NCBI RefSeq assembly: GCF_002027705.1
Contig: NZ_MBTG01000034.1
Span: 186,001 to 250,000, forward strand
Origin: Paenibacillus ferrarius
Lineage (GTDB): Bacteria; Bacillota; Bacilli; Paenibacillales; NBRC-103111
Reading direction: 5' to 3'
DNA length: 64,000 nt
Positions 25,231 to 33,119 of this stretch are shown piece by piece (the stretch's first letter is position 1; each line of letters starts with the position of its first letter). The notes under the pieces are model-generated. The model did no database searches. It saw only the letters and a list, made by a program, of their open reading frames with translations, and was not told the origin of the DNA. A program made the position numbers and the translations under genes.

Positions 25231-26418
25231 ATGAAGCAAGTGAAGGATGAAGGTATACTCAGCGCAGCAAGGTTCATCAATCCGTCTCAGTTAACTAAGA
25301 AACAATGCGATGCGGCCGTTGCTCATATCTTGAAGCAGATCGATCGCAATTTGGAGTCATTCTCAGACAAATTTCCCGATATTGTCAGCAATAATCTGAT
25401 CTATGCGGCTGCTGACAACTATGAATGGACGCCTGGATTCTGGACAGGCATGTTATGGCTCGCTTATGAAGTGACAGGCGACGAGAAGTACCAGCGTGTT
25501 GCCGACAGGCAGTTAAGCAGCTTCAAGAAGCGTGCAGATGAACAAATTGGCACGGAAACCCATGATCTAGGCTTCCTGTATTCGCTTTCTTGTGTGGCTG
25601 CTTATAAGCTTACAGGCAACGAGGAGGCGAAGCAAACAGCGCTTCGCGCGGCTGATTTGCTCATGTCCCGTTATTTGGAGCATGCCGGAATTATCCAAGC
25701 GTGGGGGAGCTTAAGCAATCCGAAGCAACGGGGACGAATGATTATCGACTGCTGCCTAAATACGCCTTTATTGTATTGGGCCGCGGAAATTACGGGAAAT
25801 CGGGCTTATTTCAATGCTGCAGCCACCCATGTCAAACAAGCAGCAGCGTATTTGATTCGTGAGGATGCGTCCAGTTTTCATACGTATTATATGGATGTTG
25901 ATTCCGGTGCTCCGCTTTATGGCAAAACCGCACAAGGGTTTTCAGATGATTCCTGCTGGTCACGCGGTCAGGCTTGGGCGATCTACGGGTTTCCGCTGAA
26001 TTACATCTATACGAAGGATCAAGAACTTCTTGATTTAACTAAAAAAGTTGCGAATTATTTTATTAACCGGCTGCCGGAAGATTGCGTTTGCTACTGGGAT
26101 TTGATATTTACGAGCGGTTCCGAAGTGCGCGATAGTTCAGCTGCCGCCATTGCCGTATGCGGTATGCTCGAGCTTAACAAGCATTTGTCGGATGGGGATC
26201 CTCATAAAGCCATTTATGCAAATGCGGCAAGTTCAATCCTCTTGTCTTTGATAGACAATTATTCAACCGTCAACACCCCGGAATCCAATGGATTGCTGCT
26301 GCACGGCGTATACAGTAAGCCTGGGAATTCAGGCGTAGACGAATGCTGCTTGTGGGGCGATTATTTTTATTTTGAAGCGCTGGTTCGGGTTTCGAGAGAT
26401 TGGAAGACGTATTGGTAA
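25231..26418 (+). CDS. GH88 unsaturated glucuronyl hydrolase
   Basis: 395 residues from ATG 25231 (AAGGAG nine bases upstream); a TTG at 25225 is too close. The enzyme hydrolyses the 4,5-unsaturated uronate left at the non-reducing end by polysaccharide lyases. Both catalytic aspartates are visible: Asp112 in THDLGFLY and Asp173 in MIIDCC, 61 residues apart exactly as Asp88/Asp149 of the Bacillus enzyme. WTPGFWTGMLWLAYE and DDSCWSRGQAWAIYGF are further family marks. No signal peptide, so it acts on imported disaccharides in the cytosol, after the lyase encoded at 30466. Confidence 0.95.
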   Translation: MKQVKDEGILSAARFINPSQLTKKQCDAAVAHILKQIDRNLESFSDKFPDIVSNNLIYAAADNYEWTPGFWTGMLWLAYEVTGDEKYQRVADRQLSSFKKRADEQIGTETHDLGFLYSLSCVAAYKLTGNEEAKQTALRAADLLMSRYLEHAGIIQAWGSLSNPKQRGRMIIDCCLNTPLLYWAAEITGNRAYFNAAATHVKQAAAYLIREDASSFHTYYMDVDSGAPLYGKTAQGFSDDSCWSRGQAWAIYGFPLNYIYTKDQELLDLTKKVANYFINRLPEDCVCYWDLIFTSGSEVRDSSAAAIAVCGMLELNKHLSDGDPHKAIYANAASSILLSLIDNYSTVNTPESNGLLLHGVYSKPGNSGVDECCLWGDYFYFEALVRVSRDWKTYW

Positions 26419-26460
26419 AAAATGAGTATGACTTACTAATGGAATCGAGGAGAAGTTTGT

Positions 26461-27729
26461 ATGAAACAGCTTACAGCTATTTTAATCGGAGCGGGAGCCA
26501 GAGGTTCTCGCAGTTATGCGCCTTATGCATTAGACTACCCGCATGAGTTGAAGTTCGTTGCTGTCGCGGAGTCGGATCCGCATCGCTTGGCACAGTTTGC
26601 AAGAGAACACGGCATCCCGCCGGAGGGTTGCTTTCATTCCTGGGAGCAGCTGCTTGAACAGCCGCAGTTGGCGGATATCGCGCTGATTTGCACGCAGGAT
26701 CGGATGCATTACCTCCCAACGATGAAGGCCTTGAGCAACAAGTATCATGTTCTATTGGAAAAGCCGATGTCGCCGAGTCCGAAGGAGTGCATCGACATGG
26801 AGCAAGCGGCTAAGGACAATAACCGGCTGCTGACCATCTGTCACGTGCTTCGCTATACGCCGTTCTGGTCGGCCATCAAACGACTTATTACGGAAGGGCG
26901 CATCGGTAAAGTGGCTTCGATTCAGCTCAATGAAAACGTCGGCTACTGGCATATGGCGCATAGCTTCGTTCGTGGCAACTGGAGCAACTCGGAAGTGTCC
27001 AGTCCGATGATTTTGGCCAAATCATGCCATGATATGGATGTGCTGTCTTGGTTAATGGATGAGAAGTGTGTACGGCTTAGCTCGTACGGTTCACTCCTGC
27101 ATTTTCATTCCGGCAATGCGCCGGAAGGCTCGACGGAATACTGTATTGACGGCTGCGCTGTCGAGGCAACATGTCCTTATTCGGCCCCTCGTTTCTATCT
27201 GGGTGAGGGCAAAGATTGGGCAAGACATTTCACGAAGGATGTATCCCGAGAAAGCATTGTGCAAGGACTGAAGGAGACGGGATACGGCCGGTGTGTATAT
27301 CAATGTAAAAATAACGTTGTTGATCATCAAGTCGTGAATATGGAATTTGCGAGCGGCGCCACCGTCATGTTCAGTATGAGCGGCTTTACCCGTCATCAGG
27401 AACGCCGGATTCAAATTATGGGAACCCTTGGTGAAATTCGCGGTGAGGATGACAAGATAACATTGATGGATTTTGTAACCCACGAGAATATCGAAATTAA
27501 GCTTCCAAAGCAAACGAGCGGACATGGCGGCGGAGACAGCGGGATCGTTCGCAGCTTTTTGAAAGAAGTGCGTGAATACGACGGAGAAGAAAGCTTGACG
27601 TCCGCTGCTGCCTCGGTTCGCAGTCATCTGATGGCGTTTGCAGCCGAACAATCCCGCTTGGCTCAAGGGAAATCCATTGAGCTGGCTGAATTTACTGATT
27701 CTCTCAAAAAGATTGAACTATCCTTATGA
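26461..27729 (+). CDS. Gfo/Idh/MocA-family oxidoreductase
   Basis: 422 residues. N-terminal Rossmann domain with GAGARGSRSYAPYA, then LLEKPMSPSPKEC, whose EKP lysine is catalytic in the family. The C-terminal domain has a Cys-containing insert (YCIDGCAVEATCPYSAPRFYL, about residues 222-242) seen in a subgroup common near glycan-degradation genes; it could bind a metal. Such enzymes oxidise or reduce sugars with NAD(P). Lies 42 bp after GH88, so it likely handles the released uronate or a keto-sugar derived from it. Confidence 0.9.
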   Translation: MKQLTAILIGAGARGSRSYAPYALDYPHELKFVAVAESDPHRLAQFAREHGIPPEGCFHSWEQLLEQPQLADIALICTQDRMHYLPTMKALSNKYHVLLEKPMSPSPKECIDMEQAAKDNNRLLTICHVLRYTPFWSAIKRLITEGRIGKVASIQLNENVGYWHMAHSFVRGNWSNSEVSSPMILAKSCHDMDVLSWLMDEKCVRLSSYGSLLHFHSGNAPEGSTEYCIDGCAVEATCPYSAPRFYLGEGKDWARHFTKDVSRESIVQGLKETGYGRCVYQCKNNVVDHQVVNMEFASGATVMFSMSGFTRHQERRIQIMGTLGEIRGEDDKITLMDFVTHENIEIKLPKQTSGHGGGDSGIVRSFLKEVREYDGEESLTSAAASVRSHLMAFAAEQSRLAQGKSIELAEFTDSLKKIELSL

Positions 27730-27822
27730 TCATGTATGGCCCTATCCGCCATGTGCTAAAATAGTCTCCATGAGAGATGCGTTCTAATCTCTTGGATGAT
27801 AGGGAAAGGCCGCGATTAGTAT

Positions 27823-29631
27823 ATGAGAGTGTCATTTCTGAGTTTTATTCGAAAAAGTTTTTTTGTTAAAGTTATTTTTTTTCTTTTTCTGCTTTCTTCC
27901 ATTCCTTTATCGATTTTTGCCTTTGTAACGGTCCATGTGTCTAACCAAACGGTGATGACGAAAGTAAACGCATTGAATTTACAAGTTGTGAACCAGCTGA
28001 ATGAGCAAATCGAAAATACGATGGTGCGCATTCAACAATTAAGCAATCAATTTGGTCTTTCGCCAATTATTACGAACTCTTTGAACGTGCAGAGCAACTA
28101 CTTCGACTATGTTGTTCAGATGCAGGAGCTGCTGAGGACACTGGATGCGGGAAAAACAACGATCGGGGATATAACAGATATCAGCATATATGCGGTCGAT
28201 TCCGGTGAGGTGATTTCAACCACAGACTCCATTGTTCCAATCGAACAATCGCGATATGAGAAGCTGATTCGCTCTGTTGAAGCATCCAATAAGGCGTTTC
28301 AATTAATTGATGATACTAGCAGCAATGATCCATTTCTTGCGGATAATAGCTTCTTTTTGCGAAAACTGACATATTCCAATGGGACAGGTTACCGAGGAAT
28401 GCTGGTCATTATGCTGCCGAAGCAAGCTTTGCAAAAGGCGATACATAACATTAATCTTGGCCCGGATGGCGCTTTATATATCGTCACGAGCGAGAATAAA
28501 GTAATCGCCACAACGAGTCTTGCTTCTTCCCCGGAAATTGCCAAGCATGTGGATAAGGCTATCGAGAGTTGGAACGGAAGTAAACGCAGTGAGCAGTTCT
28601 TGGTTGATCATTCCCTATACACGATTAAACAGTCGGGAAACTTTCATAAGTGGATTGTTATTTCTGAAATACCGATGGATCAATTGTCGGAAAGCACGCG
28701 TTTTATTACGAGAACGGCTTTGCTTCTGTTATTTTTGCTTATGCTGTTGGGGCTCGTCGGATCACTTGTGATCGGTTACAATCTGTATCGACCGCTTCAG
28801 CGGCTCAAACGGCATATGAGGTCGATTCAACAAGGCAACTTTTCCAATTCCTATTCGGATTATCCGAAAAACGAGCTGGGCGAGCTGGGCATGATGCTGA
28901 ATAATATGGCGTTTCGACTTAACTCGCTGATGGAAGATTTGCAGCAATCGGAAGAGCTGAAAAGACGTAGTGAAATTACGGTGCTGCAGGCCCAAATCAA
29001 CCCTCATTTCTTATATAACACATTGAACACAATCAGTATGTTTGCCATGCTGAAGGATTATAACAAAATTAGAAGCATGCTGCACAGACTCGTTTCCATG
29101 CTTCGTTACTCGATGGAAAGCTATGAACAACTAGTTCCTCTCTCCGGCGAGCTGAATTATATAACCGATTATATCGCAATGCTGCAATTGAGATATGATA
29201 GCCAAATTATTGTGAGAACGGAAATAGATGAACAATTGCAGGGGATGCTGATTCCTAAGCTATTATTGCAGCCTTTGATTGAAAATTCATTGTTTCATGG
29301 TATTTTTGGCAAAGAAACCGATCAAGGAACCATTATTGTTCGAACTGTTTCCCTCACGGAAGATACCGTCATGATTCAAATTGAAGATGATGGTTTAGGC
29401 TTGGAGCCTGATCGTCTGGAGCAGCTAAGACAGCATATTAAGCACGGAGATCGCGGGAAGAGCATCGGCATGATGAATGTATCAGAACGTGTCCGACTGC
29501 TTTTCGGGGAGCAGTCGGAATTTCGACTGGAAAGCAAGGGTCAAGGAGAAGGGACGATCGTGTCCATCCTGATTCCAAGGCATCGATTGGAATTCGCTAA
29601 GGAGGAACATTCGCATGACGGGTCCATTTAA
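27823..29631 (+). CDS. YesM-type sensor histidine kinase
   Basis: 602 residues. TM1 about residues 13-37, an extracellular sensor region to about 300, TM2 about 303-327, HAMP about 328-380, then the His_kinase domain with LQAQINPHFLYNTLNTI (phospho-acceptor His395) and an HATPase domain (N box ENSLFHGIF, G box DDGLGL). YesM kinases sense extracellular oligosaccharides or binding-protein state and phosphorylate AraC-type regulators. The stop overlaps the start of the response regulator gene by 17 bp. Probably controls the surrounding lyase and transport genes. Confidence 0.93.
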   Translation: MRVSFLSFIRKSFFVKVIFFLFLLSSIPLSIFAFVTVHVSNQTVMTKVNALNLQVVNQLNEQIENTMVRIQQLSNQFGLSPIITNSLNVQSNYFDYVVQMQELLRTLDAGKTTIGDITDISIYAVDSGEVISTTDSIVPIEQSRYEKLIRSVEASNKAFQLIDDTSSNDPFLADNSFFLRKLTYSNGTGYRGMLVIMLPKQALQKAIHNINLGPDGALYIVTSENKVIATTSLASSPEIAKHVDKAIESWNGSKRSEQFLVDHSLYTIKQSGNFHKWIVISEIPMDQLSESTRFITRTALLLLFLLMLLGLVGSLVIGYNLYRPLQRLKRHMRSIQQGNFSNSYSDYPKNELGELGMMLNNMAFRLNSLMEDLQQSEELKRRSEITVLQAQINPHFLYNTLNTISMFAMLKDYNKIRSMLHRLVSMLRYSMESYEQLVPLSGELNYITDYIAMLQLRYDSQIIVRTEIDEQLQGMLIPKLLLQPLIENSLFHGIFGKETDQGTIIVRTVSLTEDTVMIQIEDDGLGLEPDRLEQLRQHIKHGDRGKSIGMMNVSERVRLLFGEQSEFRLESKGQGEGTIVSILIPRHRLEFAKEEHSHDGSI

Positions 29632-30451
29632 AGTATTAATCGTCGAAGATGAAAAACCGGCTCGCGAAGTTTTTAAACAAATGATTGCCCAAGAGAATGC
29701 CTGTTTTGAACTCGTGGGGGAGGCTGTTAATGGGAAAAGAGGGCTTGAACTGTGCAAGGAGTTACAACCTCATTTTCTTATTACCGATATTACTATGCCC
29801 GTGATGAGTGGAATTGAATTACTTCAAGAATTAAAGCAGTTGGATCAGGATATGCCAGAGACGATTATTTTATCTTGCCACAAAGACTTCCATTTTGCAC
29901 AAAAGGCAATTGAATTAGGCGCTTCATCCTACTTGATTAAGGAAGATTGTCTGGTTCAAGAGACGCTGCTCACCGAGACACTCAAAAACTTCATCCCGCG
30001 AATTTCCAAACGGGAAGAGGATCGGCAAAAATTAGAAGCAGCCGAGCGAAATCAGAACGCTGGACAACCGGAAGAAGGTCTTGACCAAGCGAGTCCTTTG
30101 AATACGATCATGATGAACGTTATTGGACAGCTGAAGGCTGATTTGGCCGTTTCGATAAGCCTTGAGGATATGGCTGCCAAAGTGGGATACAGCATTCCCT
30201 ATTTCAGCTCCTTGTTTAAAAAAACGACAGGGCAAACGTACACGCAATACATGATGTCGATGAGAATTCAAGCGGCTAAGAGGCTGCTGCTTACAACCGA
30301 TCTCCGAACATTTCAAATCGCAGAGCAGGTTGGGATGGAAAATTATCGGCATTTTAATAAAATATTTAAAAGAATGGTTTGCATGAGTCCCAAAGAATTC
30401 AGGCAATCCCATCATCCATTGAGCAGCTCTTATCGACAGGAGAGTCCTTAA
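29615..30451 (+). CDS. AraC-type response regulator (YesN type, compact)
   Basis: 278 residues: receiver domain 1-125 with phospho-acceptor Asp58 in FLITDITMPVMSG and Lys near 108 (YLIKED), a short Gln/Glu-rich linker, then a C-terminal AraC double HTH (about 172-270, AKVGYSIPYFSSLFKKTTGQTYTQYM and AEQVGMENYRHFNKIFKRM). Many YesN proteins have a long middle domain; here it is nearly absent. Cognate of the overlapping kinase. The 33-bp direct repeats at 21450 and 21563 are plausible targets. Confidence 0.92.
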   Translation: MTGPFKVLIVEDEKPAREVFKQMIAQENACFELVGEAVNGKRGLELCKELQPHFLITDITMPVMSGIELLQELKQLDQDMPETIILSCHKDFHFAQKAIELGASSYLIKEDCLVQETLLTETLKNFIPRISKREEDRQKLEAAERNQNAGQPEEGLDQASPLNTIMMNVIGQLKADLAVSISLEDMAAKVGYSIPYFSSLFKKTTGQTYTQYMMSMRIQAAKRLLLTTDLRTFQIAEQVGMENYRHFNKIFKRMVCMSPKEFRQSHHPLSSSYRQESP

Positions 30452-30465
30452 AGGGAGGTATCTTT

Positions 30466-32454
30466 ATGTATCCATTGCGTTCAGCAGCATGGCTTGAACA
30501 ATTCCGATCGCGCCTTCGAACCGAAACAACGGCTCAGAACGCATTAGCCTATTTAACAGGACAAATGGAGTCTATCGTCGCTTCTCCGCCGGAGATCCCG
30601 CTCAGTGGGGGAGGGTGGGGACATTCCTATGTCTGCCCGGTTGACGGAACGCGTCTGACGACGATTACGCGTATTCTCCACAAGTGCCCCCTCTGTCAGC
30701 AAGAAATGAGCGGTGCTCCCTACGACGATGTAGTTGTCGCAGAGGAGCATTCAGGGTTCAGCCACCATGCTCTGACCGCTACAGTCCTATACGCCGCAAC
30801 CGATGAAGCGCGATATGCTGATTGGGCGAAGGAAGTTATTTTGTTTTATGCACAGCATTACGCTTCATATGAACTGCATGATATTTTTGGGAAAAAAGGT
30901 GACGCGGCGGGAAAATATGGGGCAAAGGTACAAAATCAGACCTTGAGCGAGGCGATGTGGATCATTCCGCTTGCACAAGCTTTTACAATCCTTAAGTCTT
31001 GTCGACGGTGGACGAATGTGGAGATGTCGATTATCGAAATGAACCTGTTTCGGCCAGTTATCGCCGTGATCGACCGAAATCCGCGCGGAGAGTCCAACTG
31101 GCAGAGTTATCACAATGCTGCTGCAGCTTCAGTTGCTGAAGCATTGAGTGACCAAAAGCTGTTTGATCGGGCCGTGAACGATCCTGCGAATGGGTTCCGT
31201 TTCCAAATGAAGCAAAGTGTAGGGAAGGAAGGCTTTTGGTTCGAGGGATCTTGGGACTACCACTTTTTCACATTGAATGCGTTGATCACGACAGTCCTCT
31301 CTGCATCAGCATTTGACGAGCCTTTATATAAAGACGAGAGGTTCCAGTCCATGTTCCGTATCCCGCTTGAAGCTCATTTGCCAGACTATACGTTCCCGGC
31401 TGTTCATGACTCCTCAGAAACTGATCTAAGGAAATTTGCCGATTTGTATGAATTTGCCTATGCCGCATACGGCTTCGGGGATGATGTCCTTCGCCAATCG
31501 GAGAGATGCTCCTTGTCCAGTCTGCTATACGGTAGAGATATGGGGTCACGGCTGGAATCTGCCGACGAAGCAGCCACTCGGAATATCCGTGCGATTGATT
31601 TGAGCAAGCCAGGCATGCTGTATGTGACAGTCGGAAAAGGCCCGTCAGCGCAAGCGGTGCTGATCGATTATGGAGAGCACGGCGGCTGGCATGGCCACTT
31701 CGACAAATTGAATTTGATCTATTATGCGGGAGGCCGCTGTTGGCTGACTGACGCTGGCATGTTGGGCTACGGCCATCCTATGCATGATGCCTGGTTCCGA
31801 CAAACGATTGCTCACAATACCATAGTGGTCGGCGGTCGTTCGCAAAGTCCTTCCACTGGCGTTCTCAGCGAGCTGAAGATGAATGAACGGAATGGTTCTG
31901 TACGAATTTGCGCAGAGGTGAGGGATGCTTATGAAGGTGTCCAGCTGAATAGAAGCATTACGATTAAGAATGGGCTATTAATTGATGTTTGCAGTGTTCT
32001 ATGCGACTGTGAGGAAGAGGTTGATTGGGTATTTCATACCCCCGGCGTCCCGATGAGTCTGCCATCAATAGATGAGATGCCAGTCTCTTCTGCACAATTA
32101 TCAGCGTCTGAAGGGTATTCATTTCTGAAAGAAATCCGAAGTCTACCCGCTTTGGCCGGTGATACTCGGATGCTGGAGTGGAAATGGAACGAGACAGATG
32201 CGCAGAATGAGCGGTTGCAGATCTACGCTATCGGCAGTTCATCTGGCAGCTTGAAGCAGGAGATGTGGTATTTGGCTGAGACGCCGGGCATGGCCCATGT
32301 CAAGCGCCGGAGCACGCTGATTCGCCGGGTGCATAAGGTTAGGGAGGCGTCATTCGTCACCGTATTCCGGGTTTGTTCGGAAGGCGACGCACCGCTTTCT
32401 CAGCCAAGTCTGACTGCTATTTTGGCAGAAGAATTGGGAGTTGAGATACATTAA
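30466..32454 (+). CDS. Heparinase II/III-family polysaccharide lyase
   Basis: 662 residues from ATG 30466 (GGGAGG upstream). Residues about 75-370 form the alpha/alpha-toroid of alginate-lyase-like enzymes (NPRGESNWQSYHNAAAA, WFEGSWDYHFFTLNAL), and about 385-560 the heparinase II/III-like beta domain with the conserved GGWHGHFDKLNLIYYAGG and the TDAGMLGYG loop. Such lyases cleave uronic-acid glycosidic bonds by beta-elimination, creating the unsaturated ends that GH88 removes. No signal peptide, so it probably acts on imported oligosaccharides. A CPVDG-N15-CPLC cysteine pair near residues 61-82 could bind zinc. Substrate class (heparin, alginate, other) cannot be fixed. Confidence 0.88.
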   Translation: MYPLRSAAWLEQFRSRLRTETTAQNALAYLTGQMESIVASPPEIPLSGGGWGHSYVCPVDGTRLTTITRILHKCPLCQQEMSGAPYDDVVVAEEHSGFSHHALTATVLYAATDEARYADWAKEVILFYAQHYASYELHDIFGKKGDAAGKYGAKVQNQTLSEAMWIIPLAQAFTILKSCRRWTNVEMSIIEMNLFRPVIAVIDRNPRGESNWQSYHNAAAASVAEALSDQKLFDRAVNDPANGFRFQMKQSVGKEGFWFEGSWDYHFFTLNALITTVLSASAFDEPLYKDERFQSMFRIPLEAHLPDYTFPAVHDSSETDLRKFADLYEFAYAAYGFGDDVLRQSERCSLSSLLYGRDMGSRLESADEAATRNIRAIDLSKPGMLYVTVGKGPSAQAVLIDYGEHGGWHGHFDKLNLIYYAGGRCWLTDAGMLGYGHPMHDAWFRQTIAHNTIVVGGRSQSPSTGVLSELKMNERNGSVRICAEVRDAYEGVQLNRSITIKNGLLIDVCSVLCDCEEEVDWVFHTPGVPMSLPSIDEMPVSSAQLSASEGYSFLKEIRSLPALAGDTRMLEWKWNETDAQNERLQIYAIGSSSGSLKQEMWYLAETPGMAHVKRRSTLIRRVHKVREASFVTVFRVCSEGDAPLSQPSLTAILAEELGVEIH

Positions 32455-32467
32455 TTTCAATTTAGCA

Positions 32468-32496
32468 TTGACAAACGATGCCAAGAAAGATATGAT
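32468..32496 (+). promoter_or_regulatory. Sigma-A promoter of rpmF
   Basis: Consensus TTGACA (32468-32473), 17-bp spacer, TATGAT (32491-32496), 42 bp upstream of the rpmF ATG. Near-consensus, as for a strongly expressed gene. Confidence 0.85.
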
Positions 32497-32538
32497 AGCA
32501 TCTGTTGATTTATGCAACTAACAGGAGGTGTTTTGATC

Positions 32539-32715
32539 ATGGCTGTTCCTCAAAGGAGAACGTCCAAAACACGTCGCGATAAGCGCCGTACTCACTTTAA
32601 ACTGGCTGTGCCAGGAATGGTGAAGTGTGAACAATGTGCTGAGTTGAAGATGGCGCATCACGTTTGCAAAAACTGCGGTTCATATAAGGGTAGAGAGATC
32701 GTAAAAGCTCAATAA
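32539..32715 (+). CDS. rpmF: 50S ribosomal protein L32, zinc-ribbon form
   Basis: 58 residues from ATG 32539, with GGAGGTG eight bases upstream. Starts [20 protein letters not shown], the invariant L32 N-terminus, and has a full zinc ribbon (CEQC and CKNC). It belongs to the large ribosomal subunit. It stands alone with its own promoter and terminator; the usual yceD upstream and plsX-fabD downstream are missing. It may be the relocated single copy or a paralogue. Confidence 0.96.
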   Translation: MAVPQRRTSKTRRDKRRTHFKLAVPGMVKCEQCAELKMAHHVCKNCGSYKGREIVKAQ

Positions 32716-32733
32716 TCATATGAACAGCAACGG

Positions 32734-32769
32734 AAAAGACACTTCTAAGCAATTAGAGTGTCTTTTTTT
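32734..32769 (+). terminator. Terminator after rpmF
   Basis: AAAGACACT-TCTAA / TTAGAGTGTCTTT stem with loop GCAA then a run of seven T, 20 bp after the stop. Confidence 0.92.
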
Positions 32770-32877
32770 GTGTTTTGGCGATGCGGCTGCGGCGTTCGTT
32801 AAGCTGTTGGATAGGCAATCGTTGGACAGGCAAGCCGGTAATAAAGCCAGAAGCCTCCTCGCCTATTTTGGCAAATT

Positions 32878-33056
32878 CCTGCGATAATGCATCTTTTTTG
32901 GTCTTGGAATCGCCCAGACCGTCAAATTCCTGCGATAATGCATCCTTTTGAGTCCAAAATGTGCATAGCAGGGTGAAAAAGCTGAAAAAGCCTGCGTAAT
33001 CGCAGGCTTTTCCATTTTTCACGCGATTTCGTTGAAAATGCCTGCACTATCGCAGG
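32878..33056 (+). repeat. Four-dyad intergenic repeat, copy D (CCTGC core)
   Basis: Cores start at 32878 and 32929 (both CCTGCGATAATGCATC), 32991 (CCTGC-GTAATC-GCAGG) and 33041 (CCTGC-ACTATC-GCAGG); spacing 51, 62, 50, total 163 as in B and C. It lies between the convergent rpmF and beta-propeller genes. No gene otherwise in 32770-33119. Confidence 0.9.
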
Positions 33057-33119
33057 TTTTCCATATCCCATACATAGCTCGCTCAATGGGGAGCAGTCAG
33101 GCAACCTAATCCATTCCAT

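Noticed and set aside
32753-33022. Minus-strand frame with repeated KDALSQEF
   Set aside because: The peptide repeat is a by-product of the DNA cores; spacing of 61-62 breaks the frame and other copies do not keep it open.
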